This document shows positions 26,220 to 33,656 of a DNA stretch of 37,433 nucleotides, piece after piece; positions within the stretch are counted from its first letter, which is position 1, and each line of letters starts with the position of its first letter. The DNA is from Pseudomonadota bacterium (lineage in GTDB: Bacteria; Pseudomonadota; Gammaproteobacteria; DASZBR01): the NCBI GenBank assembly GCA_021777765.1, contig JAJYDF010000035.1:1-37433 (forward strand). Reading direction: 5' to 3'. The notes beneath the pieces were generated by a model. It ran no database searches, was not told where the DNA came from, and saw only the letters and a list, made by a program, of their open reading frames with translations. Both the position numbers and the translations under genes were made by a program.

Positions 26220-29200
26220 TTAATTTTTAGAAGTTATATTTTCAGTATCAGCAGGAATGCCAATAAATTGTATTATTGCTTCAATGATCTGCATCATATT
26301 AATCGGTTTGGTAAGATAAGTTTGAAAACCCGCAGCTAAAGCTATTTCCAGATGTTCTTGATTAGCATGTGCAGTCAGTGCGATGGCAGGTACCTCATTC
26401 CAATCCATTTGTTTTTCGATGATACGAATTTTGCGAATCAGGCTATAACCATCTTCATCGGGCATGGCAATATCACTGATAATAATATCTGGTTTTATAT
26501 TTTGATAAATATGTAATGCTTCTTTAACAGAATATGCTAAATAGATTTGTGCATCGAATGAAGAAATAACATATGCAATCGCATCACCTGTATGTGGTTG
26601 GTCATCAACATATAATATTTTAATATTTTTAAGAGATGAGAATTTATTATTGGAAAGATAACTTAATGGTAGAGTCATCGGAAAATCTAGTTGCTCAAAA
26701 AAGTGATTTTTAAGTATTGGTAATGTAACCGTAAATCTTGTCCCTTGATTTTCACCGGGGCTATCAGCATCTATGGCGCCACCTTGTAATTCAAGTAAAC
26801 TTTTTACTATGGCTAATCCAATGCCTAGTCCGCCATGTCTGCGTGTAGTGGAAGCATCCGCTTGACTGAATCGATCAAAAATATATGGTAAAAATTCAGG
26901 TTTAACTCCTTTTCCCGTATCTGAAAAGCTAATAATTACTTTGTCAGCGGATAAAGAAATACCAATTTCAATACATCCTTTCGCTGGGGTAAATTTTATT
27001 GCGTTAGATAATATATTCCAAAAGATTTGCTGCAAACGTGATCGGTCTGAGTTTACAAAAACAATATCGAAAGCAATATTTTCTTTAATCGTGATTAATT
27101 TTTTTTCTGCGGATGGTTTAATTGTCGCAATAGTTTTCAGTAAAGTATCAATAAGATTTATGTTCTTTAATTCAATTGATAATTTTCCTAGGCTTATTTT
27201 AGAGATATCAAGAAGATCGTTTATTAATTGGTTTTGAGCTAATGCACATTCTTCTATAGTGATTAATCCATGATGAATTCGCTTGAGATCACTATTGCCA
27301 CTTTTCAGCAATTGCGCCCAAAGCAAAATTACAGACAATGGCGTTCTTAATTCATGTGACAAAGTGGCAAGAAACAAATCTTTTGCTTGATTGGCTCTCT
27401 CCGCTTCTTCTTTTGCTATACGTAATACCTCTTTTTCTACGACAAGTTTGTTGCGTGAAACCACTTTTAAGTGTGTTTCTATGCGGATTAAAACTTCTCG
27501 CGCTGAGAAGGGTTTAATCAAATAATCATCAGCGCCCGCTTCCAATCCTTCTACGCTGGCTTCTTCGCCAGCACGGGCTGATAGAAAAATAACAGGGATA
27601 TTTTTCAATTGAGCATCTGCACGGATATTTTTTAATAAATTTATGCCATCTAAAATGGGCATCATAATATCAGTAAGAATTAAATCAAATGGCGATTGTT
27701 GCAGCATTGATAGTGCTTCTTGACCATTGGTAGCAAGTTTCACATTCCAGTGCGGTGATATTAATTGTGATAAATATTGCCGCATATCAGCGTTATCATC
27801 CACAACTAAAATTTTTGCATTTGGAAATTCACTGGGTACAACAACAGAATTATTAGGAGGAATCATTTCTACAGGTGAAGGTAACCAACTTAACGATTCT
27901 TCGACAAAAATTGAAGCATGAATATTTGTGGAGGGTAAGTTTGAGGATTTTTTAATTTGTTCAACGGGAAGATGCGCATTACCAAAGGGGATAACTATTT
28001 CAAAAGTAGTTCCAACATCCAATTGACTCGTAACGCTAATTTGTCCCCCATGAAGATTTACTAATTCTCGTACTAATGATAATCCTATGCCTGAACCTTC
28101 GAATGTTCTTGAGCGAGTATTTTCAACGCGATGAAATCTATCAAAAATAGCGGTTAATTCTTTTTCAGCGATACCAATGCCAGTGTCTTGAATAATTAAT
28201 TTAGCGTTATTATTTTCAGCGGTCAGCGTTACAGTAATTTTTCCTTCAAAAGTAAATTTAAATGCATTTGAAAGTAAATTAAGAATAATTTTTTCCCACA
28301 TTTCTTTATCAATATAAACTGATTCAGGGAGTGCTATACAATTAACAATATAAGATAAACCGGCGCGTTCAATAGCTGCGCGAAATATACTCGCAAGATC
28401 AGTAGTTAATGCCGTCAAATCTATTGGCTCGTAGCAAGCTTGTACGCGTCCAGCTTCAATACGGGAAAAATCTAGCAAAGTATTCACCAGTTTTAATAAA
28501 CGTAATGAATTGCGGTGGATTATTTGTAATTGTGGTGAAATAGTTTTATCAGAAACACTGGCCATCACATCTTCTAAAGGCCCAAGCATTAATGTCAGTG
28601 GTGTACGAAATTCATGACTGACGTTACTAAAAAATGTCGTCTTAGCACGGTCAATTTCAGCTAAAGCTTCAGCGCGTTTCTTTTCTTCCTCATAGGCTTG
28701 ACCGTTGGCAATTGCGGCTGCAATCTGACTGGATACCAGTTCAAGAAAACGGCGATAGTTCTGATTAAATTGGCGAAGCGGATTTAAGCCTACTACTAAG
28801 ATACACGCTTTGCCAGTTTTGCCAGTGGTTGCAATTGGCAAAGCCACGGCATGAGCTGGTGGAAATTGTCTTGTGCCAAGGGGAATATTCATTGAAATCG
28901 ATTTAAGATCAGTGATAAGACATAGCTGGTTAGTTTGCATGACTTTATCAAATTGCCAAGGAGTATCTTTTTCCAGCTGAATATTTTCGGGGGCTAACTC
29001 ATGTCCTCGCTCAATGCCACAAACGCTGATTAATTGAGCAACCTGTTGATCCATGTCGACAACATAGATCATGACAAAAGGAAAATCATGGCGATTGGTT
29101 TCAAATGCGACAGCGCTGAGTAAACAAGCATCTTGCCAGGTCTTTGCATCTGCGTTTTTTGTGGAAAGTTCACGGAGTAATGCCATTTGACGCTCACTTA

Positions 29201-29732
29201 TAATCCGTTCTGTTTCTTCAGTAACGGGGCAGATGATCCCTCCTATACCCCCTTTTTCATTATCAGGAATGGGGCTATAAGAAAATGTTGCATACATTTC
29301 CTCGGGATAACCTTTGTGTTCCAAGATGATGCTTGTGACTTCATCATAGGTTCCTTCATCATGTAGTAGAGCGCGTTCGATACGCGGCAATATAAATTGA
29401 TGCCAAATTTCAGGCCAAACTATCTTTGCAGGTTGTCCAAGTGCCCAAGGATGACGCTGATGAAGCAGGAGCGCATAAGCATCATTATAAAGATGAATCA
29501 GTTCATCGCCCCACCATACAAACATCGGATGACGGGCTGTAAGAGTAATGTGCACACTGACCTTGAGCGCTTCAGGCCACTGCTCAACAGGTCCTAAGGG
29601 CGTTTTTGTCCAATCGAATTCCCGCATGCGTTTGGCCATTTCACTTTTCCCAGGGAATATAGTTTCCAAGGCATTCATAGGGAAATGATTAACAGCCGTT
29701 TGCTTTTGCAGATTTGGGGGTAATATACTCAT
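26220..29732 (-). CDS. Hybrid sensor histidine kinase, two kinase and two receiver modules
   Basis: The 1170-residue cytoplasmic product has no membrane helix. Order of domains: a PAS-like sensor (about 25-165, 'PMFVWWGDELIHLYNDAY'), a GAF-like domain (about 180-345), HisKA with His373 ('NVSHEFRTPL') and HATPase, a receiver with Asp688 ('LILTDIMMPILDG'), a second HisKA with His793 ('LSHELRTPLS') and HATPase, and a C-terminal receiver with Asp1087 ('IIISDIAMPDEDG'). All phosphoacceptor residues are present, so an internal multistep phosphorelay is likely. No output domain or separate DNA-binding regulator is adjacent, so its target is unknown. It is transcribed divergently from the esterase gene at 29939 and converges with the kinase remnant. 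Confidence 0.93.
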   Translation of the reverse strand: MSILPPNLQKQTAVNHFPMNALETIFPGKSEMAKRMREFDWTKTPLGPVEQWPEALKVSVHITLTARHPMFVWWGDELIHLYNDAYALLLHQRHPWALGQPAKIVWPEIWHQFILPRIERALLHDEGTYDEVTSIILEHKGYPEEMYATFSYSPIPDNEKGGIGGIICPVTEETERIISERQMALLRELSTKNADAKTWQDACLLSAVAFETNRHDFPFVMIYVVDMDQQVAQLISVCGIERGHELAPENIQLEKDTPWQFDKVMQTNQLCLITDLKSISMNIPLGTRQFPPAHAVALPIATTGKTGKACILVVGLNPLRQFNQNYRRFLELVSSQIAAAIANGQAYEEEKKRAEALAEIDRAKTTFFSNVSHEFRTPLTLMLGPLEDVMASVSDKTISPQLQIIHRNSLRLLKLVNTLLDFSRIEAGRVQACYEPIDLTALTTDLASIFRAAIERAGLSYIVNCIALPESVYIDKEMWEKIILNLLSNAFKFTFEGKITVTLTAENNNAKLIIQDTGIGIAEKELTAIFDRFHRVENTRSRTFEGSGIGLSLVRELVNLHGGQISVTSQLDVGTTFEIVIPFGNAHLPVEQIKKSSNLPSTNIHASIFVEESLSWLPSPVEMIPPNNSVVVPSEFPNAKILVVDDNADMRQYLSQLISPHWNVKLATNGQEALSMLQQSPFDLILTDIMMPILDGINLLKNIRADAQLKNIPVIFLSARAGEEASVEGLEAGADDYLIKPFSAREVLIRIETHLKVVSRNKLVVEKEVLRIAKEEAERANQAKDLFLATLSHELRTPLSVILLWAQLLKSGNSDLKRIHHGLITIEECALAQNQLINDLLDISKISLGKLSIELKNINLIDTLLKTIATIKPSAEKKLITIKENIAFDIVFVNSDRSRLQQIFWNILSNAIKFTPAKGCIEIGISLSADKVIISFSDTGKGVKPEFLPYIFDRFSQADASTTRRHGGLGIGLAIVKSLLELQGGAIDADSPGENQGTRFTVTLPILKNHFFEQLDFPMTLPLSYLSNNKFSSLKNIKILYVDDQPHTGDAIAYVISSFDAQIYLAYSVKEALHIYQNIKPDIIISDIAMPDEDGYSLIRKIRIIEKQMDWNEVPAIALTAHANQEHLEIALAAGFQTYLTKPINMMQIIEAIIQFIGIPADTENITSKN

Positions 29733-29884
29733 GAGTTAACCAGGTCATTTTTTAAAATGACATTCAAATTAGCGTTATGTAATTATTTATCAAGAAGCTA
29801 CTTAGAATAATCCGGGATAATACTTAGGGCAACCTAATGTTTACCGGAGTTTGTATCTGATGTAAGAGATTTTTTCTTTAGAAA

Positions 29885-29913
29885 TTGTAATTGAATGATA
29901 GTGTGGCAATAAT
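29885..29913 (+). promoter_or_regulatory. Possible sigma-70 promoter for the esterase gene
   Basis: TTGTAA (29885-29890), 17-base spacer, AATAAT (29908-29913), 26 bases before the ATG at 29939. It is an imperfect match in AT-rich DNA. Confidence 0.35.
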
Positions 29914-29938
29914 CCATTTTTTTCTGTGGTATTAATTT

Positions 29939-30859
29939 ATGTTAAGTTGGCAAGCTAAATTTTTGAATAAAATAGGGCCCATTGTTTTTTCCTATTATGT
30001 ATTGAAATCATTTTTAATTCTTAAAATCACGAAAGAGAATTGGATTTTTTATATTCGACGGAAACTTGAAAAATGGGCGCGTCCTCCTAAACATGCGATT
30101 ATTAAACCCGTACAAGTAGAGAAAATAAAAGGTTTAATTGTGAGTTATCAAGCAGTGCAATCCAATAAAATAATATTATTTTTACATGGTGGTGGATTTA
30201 TCGTTGGCACACCCAAGATTTATACTGAATTGGCTTTTCATATTTCTCAAGCTACACATTGTGATGTGTTTTTATTAGATTATCGTTTAGCGCCAGAATA
30301 TTCATTTCCTTGTGCAAATGATGATGCATTCAATGCTTATCAATATCTTCTACAGCAAGGATATCAACCGGAAAATATTATAATTGCAGGTGATTCTGCA
30401 GGCGGTGGTCTTACCATAGCTACTTTAATTGCAATACGTGATAACAAAATGAGTTTACCGCAATGTGCTATTTGTTTGGCGCCCTTTTTTGATTTTACTT
30501 TTTCATCACCTTCCATAATCAATAATAGAAAAAAAGATTATATGCTCAGAATTAATGAAGCTATGAAAGCCGATGTCATTAATCTCTATCTAAAAGATCA
30601 CGATCTGAAAAATCCGTTGATATCACCTTTATTTGCAGATTTAACGGGATTGCCTCCACTATTAATTCAAGTGGGCAGTAATGATGTGTTGTTAGATGAT
30701 TCATTACGTTTTGCTGAAAATGCAAAAAATTATCATGTTAAAATTACTTTAGAAAAGTGGGATCAAATGCCGCATGATTTTCATATGTTGGTGAGATTTT
30801 TACCTGAAGCGCAATCTGCGATTAAACAAATTGGTGACTATATTAGAAAGTTGGCTTGA
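29939..30859 (+). CDS. Alpha/beta-hydrolase, HSL-type esterase/lipase
   Basis: The 306-residue product belongs to the hormone-sensitive-lipase group of esterases. The oxyanion-hole motif HGGGF is at 83-87, the nucleophile elbow GDSAGG has Ser153, and the late acidic residue and His appear in 'VGSNDVLLDD' and 'MPHDFHML'. 'DYRLAPEYSFPCANDD' is typical of the group. A hydrophobic N-terminal stretch (about 15-30) may anchor it weakly or cap the active site. It hydrolyses carboxyl esters; the substrate is not predictable. It leads a co-directional group: an enolase-superfamily gene starts 28 bases later and a second esterase follows. Confidence 0.9.
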   Translation: MLSWQAKFLNKIGPIVFSYYVLKSFLILKITKENWIFYIRRKLEKWARPPKHAIIKPVQVEKIKGLIVSYQAVQSNKIILFLHGGGFIVGTPKIYTELAFHISQATHCDVFLLDYRLAPEYSFPCANDDAFNAYQYLLQQGYQPENIIIAGDSAGGGLTIATLIAIRDNKMSLPQCAICLAPFFDFTFSSPSIINNRKKDYMLRINEAMKADVINLYLKDHDLKNPLISPLFADLTGLPPLLIQVGSNDVLLDDSLRFAENAKNYHVKITLEKWDQMPHDFHMLVRFLPEAQSAIKQIGDYIRKLA

Positions 30860-30887
30860 ATTATATAACTTATTTTGCTGAGACATT

Positions 30888-31967
30888 ATGTTGAAAATAA
30901 CTGAAATTCATTCTCTGAAGTTAAATATTCCATTAAATAAACCTATGCGTACTCGATATATTGCTTTGGAAAGTACTTATTGTTTACTATTAAAAGTGTT
31001 TACCGAGTCTGGAATTGAAGGTCAAGGATTAATTCGGGCTGCAAGTCTTGCTGATATACAAATAATGGAAAACATTATTCAAACTATTTTTTTACCATTG
31101 GTCATTGGTAAATCATTTAAATCGCCCGAACAATTTTGGCAAGCATTGTGGTTGCATAAACGTAATCATCTACAATCTAGTTTTGCTTTATACGCATTAG
31201 CGGCAATTGATATAGCGTGCTGGGATATCTATGCAAAACAGGCCAATCAGCCATTGCATAAATTATTACATGATACCAATGATTATGTTATTCCTTACGG
31301 AAACGGAGGTTGGTTATCAAATACGTTTCAAGAAACACAAAATGAAATTGCATGGTATTTAGAGCGTGGATGTCAATATTTTAAAATGCGAATTGGATCA
31401 GGAAATGATTTGCAACGATTAAAATTTATTCGCAAAACATTTGGTGACGAATTAAATTTATTAGCAGATGCCAATCAATATTATGATTTTGATTCAGCAA
31501 TCGAAATGAGTAAGTATCTTGCTGATTATAATGTGTTATGGTTTGAAGAACCATTATTTAGTAGCAGCATTACAGAATTATCAAAATTAGCGCAATTAAG
31601 TCCTGTGCCAATTGCAACAGGAGAAAATATGAATTCACATTGGCAAATTCAAGATGTCTGTGAATTAAAGGCGGCACAAATTATACAGCCAGATGTAATT
31701 TATCAAGGCGGCATTACAGAATTTATTCGTAGTGCAGAAATAATTAATAACGCTAATTTATCTATGGGTGCTCATTTATTTCATGAATTGTCAGCTAGTC
31801 TAGCTGGTTTATGCAAAAAACATTATGTTGAGCATATCGATTTTTTCCCTGACGATTTGTTTACCAATGATTTTTCTATCAGAGACGGCAAAATTATGTT
31901 GCCACAAACCCCAGGGCATGGGGTTACAGTATCGTCACAGGTGATAGAAAAATATATAATAAATTGA
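30888..31967 (+). CDS. Mandelate racemase/muconate lactonizing enzyme family protein
   Basis: The 359-residue product is an enolase-superfamily enzyme that abstracts a proton alpha to a carboxylate. The metal ligands are visible: Asp194 ('LADANQ'), Glu220 ('WFEEPL') and Glu246 ('ATGENM'). The acid/base set follows the mandelate-racemase subgroup with His296 ('GAHLFHE') and Asp269 ('IQPDV'). On the other face the usual KxK is Lys166-Met-Arg168, so the second lysine is replaced by arginine. This suggests a dehydratase or one-sided epimerase rather than a classical racemase; substrate unknown. It sits 28 bases after one esterase and 98 before another, so it may act on an acid released by ester hydrolysis. 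That link is inference. Confidence 0.88.
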   Translation: MLKITEIHSLKLNIPLNKPMRTRYIALESTYCLLLKVFTESGIEGQGLIRAASLADIQIMENIIQTIFLPLVIGKSFKSPEQFWQALWLHKRNHLQSSFALYALAAIDIACWDIYAKQANQPLHKLLHDTNDYVIPYGNGGWLSNTFQETQNEIAWYLERGCQYFKMRIGSGNDLQRLKFIRKTFGDELNLLADANQYYDFDSAIEMSKYLADYNVLWFEEPLFSSSITELSKLAQLSPVPIATGENMNSHWQIQDVCELKAAQIIQPDVIYQGGITEFIRSAEIINNANLSMGAHLFHELSASLAGLCKKHYVEHIDFFPDDLFTNDFSIRDGKIMLPQTPGHGVTVSSQVIEKYIIN

Positions 31968-32065
31968 TACAACATTTTTTATATGAAAACTACTGTTAAG
32001 AGTAGAACGAAGTACATAATATTAAATTGAGAAACCATTTTGATTATTGCAATTTTGGGGGAGAC

Positions 32066-33007
32066 ATGCCAGTAAATCCATCTGAATTAAAATTTTTTGA
32101 TTATTTGGCAGAGGAATCTGCAAAAAATCCACTAAAACCATTTGATGAAAGAACCATTGAAGAATTTAGAGAGGCTGGTGATCTTTTTAATCAGTTTACA
32201 GGTCCGTATGCAGATGTGGATTATGAAGATATTACTATTAGAGCAAGGGATGGATATGCAATACCGGTTAGAATATTTAACTCAGAATTAACTCAAATAT
32301 CGCCTATATTGGTGATGTATCCAGGCTGTGGGTATGTGGGAAATTTATATAAAGCCAATGCGGTTGCCTGTTCACGTATTGCAAAATACGCTGGAATCAA
32401 AGTGGCATTAGTGTATTATCGATTAACGCCAGAATATCCTTTGCCCACGCCGATATATGATGGATTTGATGCTACAAAATATTTATCAATAAATGCTGAA
32501 CGATTATCTATAAATCCCGAAAAAATTATTATTGGAGGTTTAAGTTCTGGTGCGCATTGTGCAGCAGTTATTTCTTCATTAGCTAGAAATGACCAACAAT
32601 TAAAAATATCTCAGCAAATTTTAATTAATGGCGTTTATGATTTAGCTAAGACGCATTCCGATTATGCAGAATATGAAAAATATGATCAATTAATGGCGCG
32701 CGCAGGTTTGGATTACGTGGTGAATAATTATTGGGGTATTAATAAGCAATTTAAAAATCCATTATTTTCGCCTTATCATGAAGATAATTTATCACAAATT
32801 CCACAGACAACTATTATAGTTGGCGAATATGATGGATTGCGAAGTGATTCTGAAGCCTATTATGTCCAATTAAAAAACGCTGGTGTTACAGTCAATAAAA
32901 TTGTATTAACAGGACAAACACATTGTCCATTAATTATGCGTGAAGTGATGACGGATGGTGATGATCCTGCCCAAGTCATTGCAGATGTCATTAACCAATC
33001 ATTATAA
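32066..33007 (+). CDS. Alpha/beta-hydrolase, HSL-like esterase with altered oxyanion motif
   Basis: The 313-residue product is a second HSL-like hydrolase. The nucleophile elbow is GLSSG with Ser160. 'YYRLTPEYPLPTPIYDG' is typical of the group, and the C-terminal acid and His appear in 'GEYDGLRSD' and 'TGQTHCPLIM'. The usual HGGG oxyanion motif is replaced by YPGCGYVG, which is unusual and could change activity. ATG 32066 is preferred to the in-frame TTG 32027, because GGGGGAG lies directly upstream of the ATG and the 13 extra residues look unlike the family. It follows the enolase-superfamily gene and precedes a broken DUF1761 gene by 39 bases. Confidence 0.85.
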   Translation: MPVNPSELKFFDYLAEESAKNPLKPFDERTIEEFREAGDLFNQFTGPYADVDYEDITIRARDGYAIPVRIFNSELTQISPILVMYPGCGYVGNLYKANAVACSRIAKYAGIKVALVYYRLTPEYPLPTPIYDGFDATKYLSINAERLSINPEKIIIGGLSSGAHCAAVISSLARNDQQLKISQQILINGVYDLAKTHSDYAEYEKYDQLMARAGLDYVVNNYWGINKQFKNPLFSPYHEDNLSQIPQTTIIVGEYDGLRSDSEAYYVQLKNAGVTVNKIVLTGQTHCPLIMREVMTDGDDPAQVIADVINQSL

Positions 33008-33046
33008 GTTTTAGATATTTATTTAATTTCATTCGAGGAGATCATT

Positions 33047-33448
33047 ATGTTATGGAATATGAATATTTTGGCAATTATTGTTGCAGCATTATCAGCTTTT
33101 GTACTGGGTGGAATTTGGTACTCACCATTACTGTTTGTGAATGTATGGTGTAGATAAGCGGGTATTGTTAACGATGCAACTAAAAAAGCACACAAGCCAT
33201 TTGTTTTTGTTGTTGCGATTTTATTATCGTTTATTGCAGTAATCGCTTTTGCTAAATTTCTTGGGCCAACGCCTACATTCAAATATGCTGTTTTATGGGG
33301 AATGATCATTGGTGTTTTTTTTGTGGCAACATCTTTTGGAATTAATTATCTCTTTGCAGGAAGAAGTTTGAAATTATTTTTAATTGATGGCATTTATCAT
33401 ATTTTGCAGTTTACATTATATGGCGCTATTCTTGGGTTGTGGCATTAA
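33047..33448 (+). pseudogene. DUF1761 membrane protein with in-frame stop
   Basis: One frame of 134 codons reads as a small four-helix membrane protein of the DUF1761 type: 'ALSAFVLGGIWYSPLLF', then a TAA at 33155-33157 (codon 37), then 'AGIVNDATKKAH', 'VVAILLSFIAVIAF', 'WGMIIGVFFVATSFGINYLFAG' and 'YGAILGLWH'. A good ribosome binding site (GAGGAG) precedes the ATG. The family normally has an unbroken helix-loop where the stop lies, so this is a recent nonsense mutation or a sequencing error. The function of DUF1761 is not known. It is the last member of the esterase group. Confidence 0.75.
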
Positions 33449-33471
33449 AAATTTTGAAATTGAATTCATTT

Positions 33472-33504
33472 GTTAAGAATTGCTTAAGAAAACTGAGATA
33501 TAAT
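33472..33504 (+). promoter_or_regulatory. PmrA-box-like promoter of the 853-aa hydrolase gene
   Basis: GTTAAG (33472-33477), five bases, CTTAAG (33483-33488), ten bases, TATAAT (33499-33504). The design and spacing equal the promoter at 4097-4129 ahead of the 856-residue gene on the opposite strand. The -10 lies 152 bases before the start codon, leaving a long leader. No -35 hexamer is seen at 15-18 bases, consistent with activator dependence. Confidence 0.6.
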
Positions 33505-33656
33505 ACGCGCTTTGATGCAGTAATAATTGGGCTCCAATTATATTGACATTTTTTATATCGTATTTTTGACACATTCCTTAATGATAAAGTACGTCGTAAG
33601 AGACCCAGATTATTACTGAAAATTTATTTATTCAAAGCGTAATAGTGAGGTTTTTT

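Noticed and set aside
29810..29850. CTTAGG-GCAAC-CTAATG as a further PmrA-like box before the esterase
   Set aside because: Half-sites deviate at the core TTAA and no -10 hexamer lies ten bases downstream.
33155..33157. Recoding of the in-frame stop in the DUF1761 gene
   Set aside because: The codon is TAA, which is not used for selenocysteine or pyrrolysine, and no recoding structure is visible.
33019..33309. Minus-strand 96-codon open frame
   Set aside because: It is the antisense of the DUF1761 remnant, which has clear family features and a ribosome binding site on the plus strand.
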